Shown: piece after piece, positions 5,851-9,161 of the stretch
How positions within the stretch are numbered: position 1 is the first letter of the stretch
Layout of the letters: each line of letters starts with the position of its first letter
NCBI GenBank assembly: GCA_007129085.1
Contig: SKWF01000010.1
Location: 1 to 9,161 of the forward strand
Direction of reading: 5' to 3'
DNA length: 9,161 nt
Origin: Balneolaceae bacterium
Lineage (GTDB): Bacteria; Bacteroidota; Rhodothermia; Balneolales; Balneolaceae
Notes under the pieces: model-generated
The model's database searches: none
What the model was told of the DNA's origin: nothing
What the model saw: only the letters and a program-made list of their open reading frames with translations
Program-made: the position numbers and the translations under genes

Positions 5851-6224
5851 GGAATTTTGAATGTTGGAATTCTTTTTGCTCCAAAAACTCATGTTGAAAA
5901 TACACATATCAATCGGAACATTCATCAGCCCTTATAACAGACTTCAAGCAGCTTTTACATCATTGGTTACGACCTGCCTTATATCCCGTTTAGGCATCAC
6001 GATCAGTAGCTCACCAAACGTTCCTGCGGAACGTAACACTTGGCTAGGTACCCCTCACTTTGTTACCGACGATTCGTCCCGAAGGGACGTTTGATTGGTA
6101 ACTCGACCCGACATGAGTAATGTGATGCGTTCCACAGGAACGCTTGGTGACAGCAAGAATTAAAAAAACCTCCAAAATTACGCCCCCGATTTTCCAGTCG
6201 AACAAATTCAACATTCAAAATTCC
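5851..6224. repeat. 374-bp segment bounded by 16-bp perfect inverted repeats
   Basis: GGAATTTTGAATGTTG (5851-5866) is matched exactly in reverse complement at 6209-6224. Pairing can continue a few bases inward past a one-base bulge (AATT with AATT). The left copy lies about 20 bases upstream of the recN start. The enclosed DNA has no convincing gene and contains the three-hairpin element at 6011-6150, but the two dyads have different centres (6037 and 6080), so they are probably separate. The repeat is AT-rich and resembles GAATTTTGAAT-type sequence, which may be dispersed in this genome. Confidence 0.6.
6011..6150. repeat. 140-bp three-hairpin palindromic element with 29-bp terminal inverted repeats
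   Basis: The ends 6011-6039 and 6122-6150 are inverted repeats matching at 25 of 29 positions, both beginning TCACCAA read inward. Each end folds into its own hairpin: ACGTTCC-TGC-GGAACGT (6018-6034) on the left and GCGTTCC-ACA-GGAACGC (6127-6143) on the right. In the centre CGTCCC-GAA-GGGACG (6075-6089) is enclosed by GTTACC (6062-6067) and GGTAAC (6097-6102). The central hairpin shares the dyad of the ends. Two of the four end mismatches form the closing pair of the hairpin, A-T on the left and G-C on the right, so pairing is kept. No open frame explains it and no transposase is nearby. It is likely a non-autonomous palindromic element (REP-doublet or MITE type) or a structured RNA. Confidence 0.75.
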
Positions 6225-6321
6225 TCATCCCTCTGTTGTATGAACCTCCCCGGGCGAACTCCTTACAAATTAAGAATAAAGTTTTTCAGCAGATGCTACA
6301 TCCATTGCAATCAGCAAAACC

Positions 6322-6852
6322 TTAAAAAGTAACCCCAATACTTAAACCGCCATACGGTACAGCCCGCTTAAAATTGATTGCGATCAATGGCGTAAAACCA
6401 ACTTTAAAAAAGATACTCTCTTCCTTTTTTTGGTGTCGAAGTCCAATCGTTGTGTTGTAAAAAAGAGCGGACAAACGGTTATCCCCATTTTCATCATCAT
6501 CAGTAAAACTGAATATCGTATCTATATAACCAGCTGTAACTCCTAAACCTGTTTCAAAATGCCATGGGCCGTCTCCCCAAAGATATTGGGTCCCAATATG
6601 TGCAGAGCCAAACAAAAAGAAATAAGTCAGCCCGGCCCTGCCCCAGAGATTTTCTGTAAATCTGCGTTCGTAGTTTAAACTATATAGCAAGCCTGGTCCA
6701 CCCAGTTCTAAATGAATCACATTCTTAACCGGTTCAACGAGCTCTTCTTCATCAGGCGTTTCAGTACCTTGCTGTGCGGTTTCCTGAGCGCTAAGAGTTT
6801 GAACTCCACTAAGAACAAGCACAGTTAAAAGGGCGATGAATAATCTCTTCAT
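6322..6852 (-). CDS. Small outer-membrane beta-barrel protein
   Basis: The protein has 176 residues from ATG 6852. A clear signal peptide MKRLFIALLTVLVLSGVQTLSA cleaves at about residue 22 (LSA-Q). An acidic, probably disordered linker (about 23-42, rich in T, E and Q) follows. Then come alternating strands typical of eight-stranded barrels of Bacteroidota relatives: NVIHLELGGPGLLYSLNYER (44-63), RAGLTYFFLFGSAHIGTQYL, WHFETGLGVTAGYI, IFFKVGFTPLIAINF. The protein ends in GGLSIGVTF with C-terminal phenylalanine, the usual barrel-assembly signal. The role is unknown. It stands alone: 109 bases separate it from the flippase gene upstream, and a structured non-coding region lies downstream. Confidence 0.8.
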   Translation of the reverse strand: MKRLFIALLTVLVLSGVQTLSAQETAQQGTETPDEEELVEPVKNVIHLELGGPGLLYSLNYERRFTENLWGRAGLTYFFLFGSAHIGTQYLWGDGPWHFETGLGVTAGYIDTIFSFTDDDENGDNRLSALFYNTTIGLRHQKKEESIFFKVGFTPLIAINFKRAVPYGGLSIGVTF

Positions 6853-6961
6853 AGGTTGGATTTTGAGTGTTTAATGTACTCCAATACATTTAGCCCGCAT
6901 CATTTCTTGATGACTAAAATAGCAGCTGATAAATAAGTAATTTTTTTTAAATCACTATAAT

Positions 6962-8440
6962 TTACTGTGACAGATCAATCTTCACTTGACAAATTCTCAT
7001 ATAAACTACCGTCACAATAATACCTACAGCCAGAATCAATCCTTTTGAAAGTATTTCTCCGCCATTCAAAAAGGTTGTAAACCACGGCTCGGCAAACACC
7101 AACCCTGCCAGGGCGATCATCAACCCGAAACTTTCCGGCAGGCGGTAGGGCACATCCATCACTTTTTTGCTGTAAATACCGAGTGTGGTGGCCATCGCTC
7201 CGTAACTGAGCAGCGTTGCCGTGGCTGAGCCGACCATTCCGAATATCGGTATCAGCGCAAGGTTGGCGATGACGGTAATCACCGCTCCCATCAGCGTAAT
7301 TTTATAGAAAACCTTCGTTTTTTCTTTGATGAATACGCCCGACGAAAAGTTGATATACCAGCCGTGGAACCAGTAGGCGAGCAGCAGGAACGGCACAATT
7401 TCGAGTCCGCCCCAGTAGGCGCTGTCAATTAGTGTAGCCTCCGTGCCGGGAATGGAGATCGCCACAATCTGCTCTTTAAACAGAGCGACCACCATAAACA
7501 GGAGAGCCGAAAACAGGTTATACCAGATGAACGCCCGGCCAAAAAGCTCACGGGAATCGCCGTCTTTGGCATGACGCATAAAAAAGGGCTGCCACGCCAT
7601 CCGGTACATCTGAACCACCAGGAGCATAAATACCGCCAGTTTGTAGCAAGCGTTATAGATCCCCACAATATCCTCCGGAGTGGTGCCCGCGCCGTAGAGC
7701 CGTTCGGCATTGGCAGGATCCATACCGTTCAGCAGAAATCGATCCAGCATCTCATTGATCACAAAACCGATTCCGGAGGGGACAAACGGCCAGCCGAATT
7801 CAAACGCGGTTTGCACCCATTTTTTACTGAATGATCCTTTCAACAGATCGGCCGTAAAGATCCAAACCAGGATGGTCATCACAAATGAACCGGCCAGGTT
7901 GGCAAGGAATACCGCTTCAATGCCGAAACCGAGACCTAAAATCAGGTAAAAGTTCAGCGCCAGGTTAATGAGCACGTTCAGCGTTTTAAGCGCGGCAAAA
8001 AGGTAGGCCCGACGTGTTAATCGAAGTTCCGCCATCGGCACAATGGAGAGCGTATCAAACCAGAGAATTCCCAGCATCAACAGAAATATCGCTGATGTCT
8101 CCGGAGCGAGGTTCATCAAAGGTAGCAGGGCCGGCATAGCAAGGTAGAGGATCAAACAGAGCAGCGAAGCGAACGCAAACAGGCCCAGCTGCAAAGTTTT
8201 AAAAACATTCGGTGCCTCTTTGCGATTTTCCGCATACCGCAGGTAGGCCGACTCCATCCCGAATGTAAACACCACGTTCAAAAATGCGATAGCTGCATAC
8301 ACAAGCCCGATAATTCCGTACTGGGCGGTATTAAACACGCCGGTATGCAGCGGAACCAACAGGTAGTTGATAAACCGCGCCAACACGCTGCTGATGCCGT
8401 AAACAAGAGTATCGGAAAAGAGCTCGCGGAGTTTACTCAA
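6962..8440 (-). CDS. Polysaccharide-type flippase (MOP superfamily, Wzx/RfbX-like)
   Basis: The protein has 492 residues with about 12-14 hydrophobic segments spread along its whole length. The opening MSKLRELFSDTLVYGISSVLARFINYLLVPLHTGVF is characteristic of the polysaccharide biosynthesis/export family. Mid-protein features include RLTRRAYLFAALKTLNVLINL and the QMYRMAWQPFFMRHA segment common in this group. The family moves lipid-linked sugars across the inner membrane. The actual substrate (O-antigen, exopolysaccharide or other) cannot be told because no glycosyltransferases are nearby. The start is TTG at 8440, four bases after the aroQ stop. The next in-frame ATG is about 60 residues in and would cut off two helices, so TTG with translational coupling is the best reading. 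No Shine-Dalgarno is seen. The stop at 6962 is followed by an AT-rich 109-base spacer. Confidence 0.9.
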   Translation of the reverse strand: MSKLRELFSDTLVYGISSVLARFINYLLVPLHTGVFNTAQYGIIGLVYAAIAFLNVVFTFGMESAYLRYAENRKEAPNVFKTLQLGLFAFASLLCLILYLAMPALLPLMNLAPETSAIFLLMLGILWFDTLSIVPMAELRLTRRAYLFAALKTLNVLINLALNFYLILGLGFGIEAVFLANLAGSFVMTILVWIFTADLLKGSFSKKWVQTAFEFGWPFVPSGIGFVINEMLDRFLLNGMDPANAERLYGAGTTPEDIVGIYNACYKLAVFMLLVVQMYRMAWQPFFMRHAKDGDSRELFGRAFIWYNLFSALLFMVVALFKEQIVAISIPGTEATLIDSAYWGGLEIVPFLLLAYWFHGWYINFSSGVFIKEKTKVFYKITLMGAVITVIANLALIPIFGMVGSATATLLSYGAMATTLGIYSKKVMDVPYRLPESFGLMIALAGLVFAEPWFTTFLNGGEILSKGLILAVGIIVTVVYMRICQVKIDLSQ

Positions 8441-8444
8441 TCGA

Positions 8445-8879
8445 TCAGGATTTTGCGCTGAGTTGTTGTACCGCTTCTACACCAAGCAGGTAGCTGTTTA
8501 TTCCAAACCCGGTGATAATTCCATCCATCGCCCTGCCCGTAATTGAGCGTTCACGAAATTCCTCGCGGGCATGGATATTGGAAAGATGAACTTCCACTTT
8601 TGGTATATCAATCAATTCCAGGGCATCATGAATCGCCACCGATGAGTGGGTAAATCCACCCCAGTTTGCCACAAGACCATCAATAGTGCCGCTTTTTGCC
8701 GAATGGATCGCATCAATCAGATCTCCCTCGTGGTTGCTCTGAACAAAGATAAAGTCAATATCCGAATATTTTTCCCGAAGAGTGTTTTCGATATCGGCCA
8801 ACGTGTTACTGCCGTATTGTTCGGGGTCACGCTTCCCCAGATAATTCAGATTGGGTCCGTTTAGCACTAACAGTTTCAT
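8445..8879 (-). CDS. aroQ: 3-Dehydroquinate dehydratase, type II
   Basis: The protein has 144 residues, the normal length for the type II enzyme, which converts 3-dehydroquinate to 3-dehydroshikimate in the cytoplasmic shikimate pathway. Family features: LVLNGPNLNYLGKRDP (4-19) with N10 and R17; catalytic tyrosine Y22 in QYGS; QSNHEGDLIDAIH (47-59); NWGGFTHSSVAIHDAL (72-87) with N72, H78 and D85; EVHLSNIHAREEFRERS (96-112) with catalytic H98 and substrate-binding S100; and GFGINSYLLGVEA near the end. W73 stands where P or A is usual in this loop, and H84 where R is common. Other catalytic residues are intact. The ATG overlaps the stop of the upstream HIT gene (ATGA, 8876-8879). A GAGG seven bases before the start is a plausible Shine-Dalgarno. 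Confidence 0.97.
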   Translation of the reverse strand: MKLLVLNGPNLNYLGKRDPEQYGSNTLADIENTLREKYSDIDFIFVQSNHEGDLIDAIHSAKSGTIDGLVANWGGFTHSSVAIHDALELIDIPKVEVHLSNIHAREEFRERSITGRAMDGIITGFGINSYLLGVEAVQQLSAKS

Positions 8880-9161
8880 AGCTGAACCTCGCGGGAAATT
8901 TTCTCGGCAATTGCGGCCATTTTTTCATCTTTAATCGAAATAGAGTGACCCAGCGATACATTTTGTGACTCTTTGTAGATCGGCACCAAGTGAATATGAG
9001 CATGTGGTACTTCAAGACCCTCTACTATAACTCCTGTTCTGATTGGAGAGAGCGCCTTATCGATTCCGGCCGCAACTTTTTTTGCAAAAAGTGTGGTATC
9101 GGCAAGAAGTTGGTCATCCAGATCAAACAGATAGTCGACCTCTTTTTTCGGTACCACCAGC
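8876..9161 (-). CDS. HIT family protein (N-terminus outside window)
   Basis: The visible C-terminal 94 residues read in from the right edge, beginning LVVPKKEVDYLFDLDDQLLA. The family's histidine triad is VPHAHIHLVP, the H-x-H-x-H signature of HIT nucleotide hydrolases/transferases (HinT branch), where the middle of the triad carries the catalytic histidine that attacks the substrate phosphate. The length of the missing part should be about 35-40 residues. Known role: hydrolysis of purine nucleoside phosphoramidates or related nucleotides, with unclear physiological purpose. It overlaps aroQ by four bases and heads the packed HIT-aroQ-flippase set, so the three are likely co-transcribed. A GTG at 9157 is an internal valine codon, not the start. 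Confidence 0.93.
   Translation of the reverse strand, partial: LVVPKKEVDYLFDLDDQLLADTTLFAKKVAAGIDKALSPIRTGVIVEGLEVPHAHIHLVPIYKESQNVSLGHSISIKDEKMAAIAEKISREVQL

Noticed and set aside
5861..6094. Plus-strand frame of 77 codons in the recN/OMP gap
   Set aside because: It begins inside an inverted repeat and ends in the central hairpin. There is no coding character.
6144..6332. Plus-strand frame of 62 codons before the small OMP gene end
   Set aside because: It starts in the terminal repeat and runs into the convergent OMP gene. The composition is basic and random-looking.
6898..6912. CATCA-N5-TGATG dyad between the flippase and OMP genes
   Set aside because: Five-base arms are at chance level and no T-run follows to make a terminator.

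Overview
The window looks like chromosomal DNA from a Balneolota/Rhodothermota- or Bacteroidota-like bacterium. This is inferred from protein style: two signal-peptide beta-barrel candidates, a RecN, AroQ and HIT of that general type, and starts that mostly lack Shine-Dalgarno sequences. I could not confirm it by a search. GC content is moderate. There is no phage, CRISPR, rRNA, intact tRNA or transposase gene in view.

Left part (1-3285). A two-gene minus-strand unit encodes an envelope protein with an N-terminal beta-rich domain and a predicted barrel (497-1369). It is followed 15 bases later by a flavodoxin/WrbA-like protein that begins with a Sec-type signal peptide and runs off the left edge. 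Divergent from it, across a 156-base promoter region, is a transporter pair: a small two-helix DUF3311-like subunit (1526-1801) whose stop codon overlaps the start of a sodium:solute symporter (1801-3285).

Middle (3286-3900). About 615 bases hold no convincing gene but are dense in structure. There is a perfect 17-bp inverted repeat, a strong 9-bp hairpin, a stretch resembling the 3' end of a tRNA, a 165-bp element with nested inverted repeats, and a four-copy heptamer array. A small two-helix membrane protein (3901-4104) then converges on recN (4125-5831, minus), which is complete with all ATPase motifs.

Second structured gap (5832-6321). This is again non-coding. A 16-bp perfect inverted repeat bounds a 374-bp segment. 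Inside it sits a 140-bp element of three hairpins with imperfect terminal inverted repeats. The two terminal hairpins differ by a base-pair-preserving change (A-T versus G-C), which suggests the fold is maintained. This is the most interesting item in the window.

Right part (6322-9161). A small outer-membrane barrel protein stands alone. Upstream on the minus strand is a tightly packed set: a HIT-family protein (cut by the right edge), aroQ (type II 3-dehydroquinate dehydratase, ATGA overlap) and a polysaccharide-type flippase (4-base gap, TTG start). The coding content is mostly housekeeping and envelope or transport functions. The novelty candidates are the structured intergenic repeats and the exported flavodoxin.
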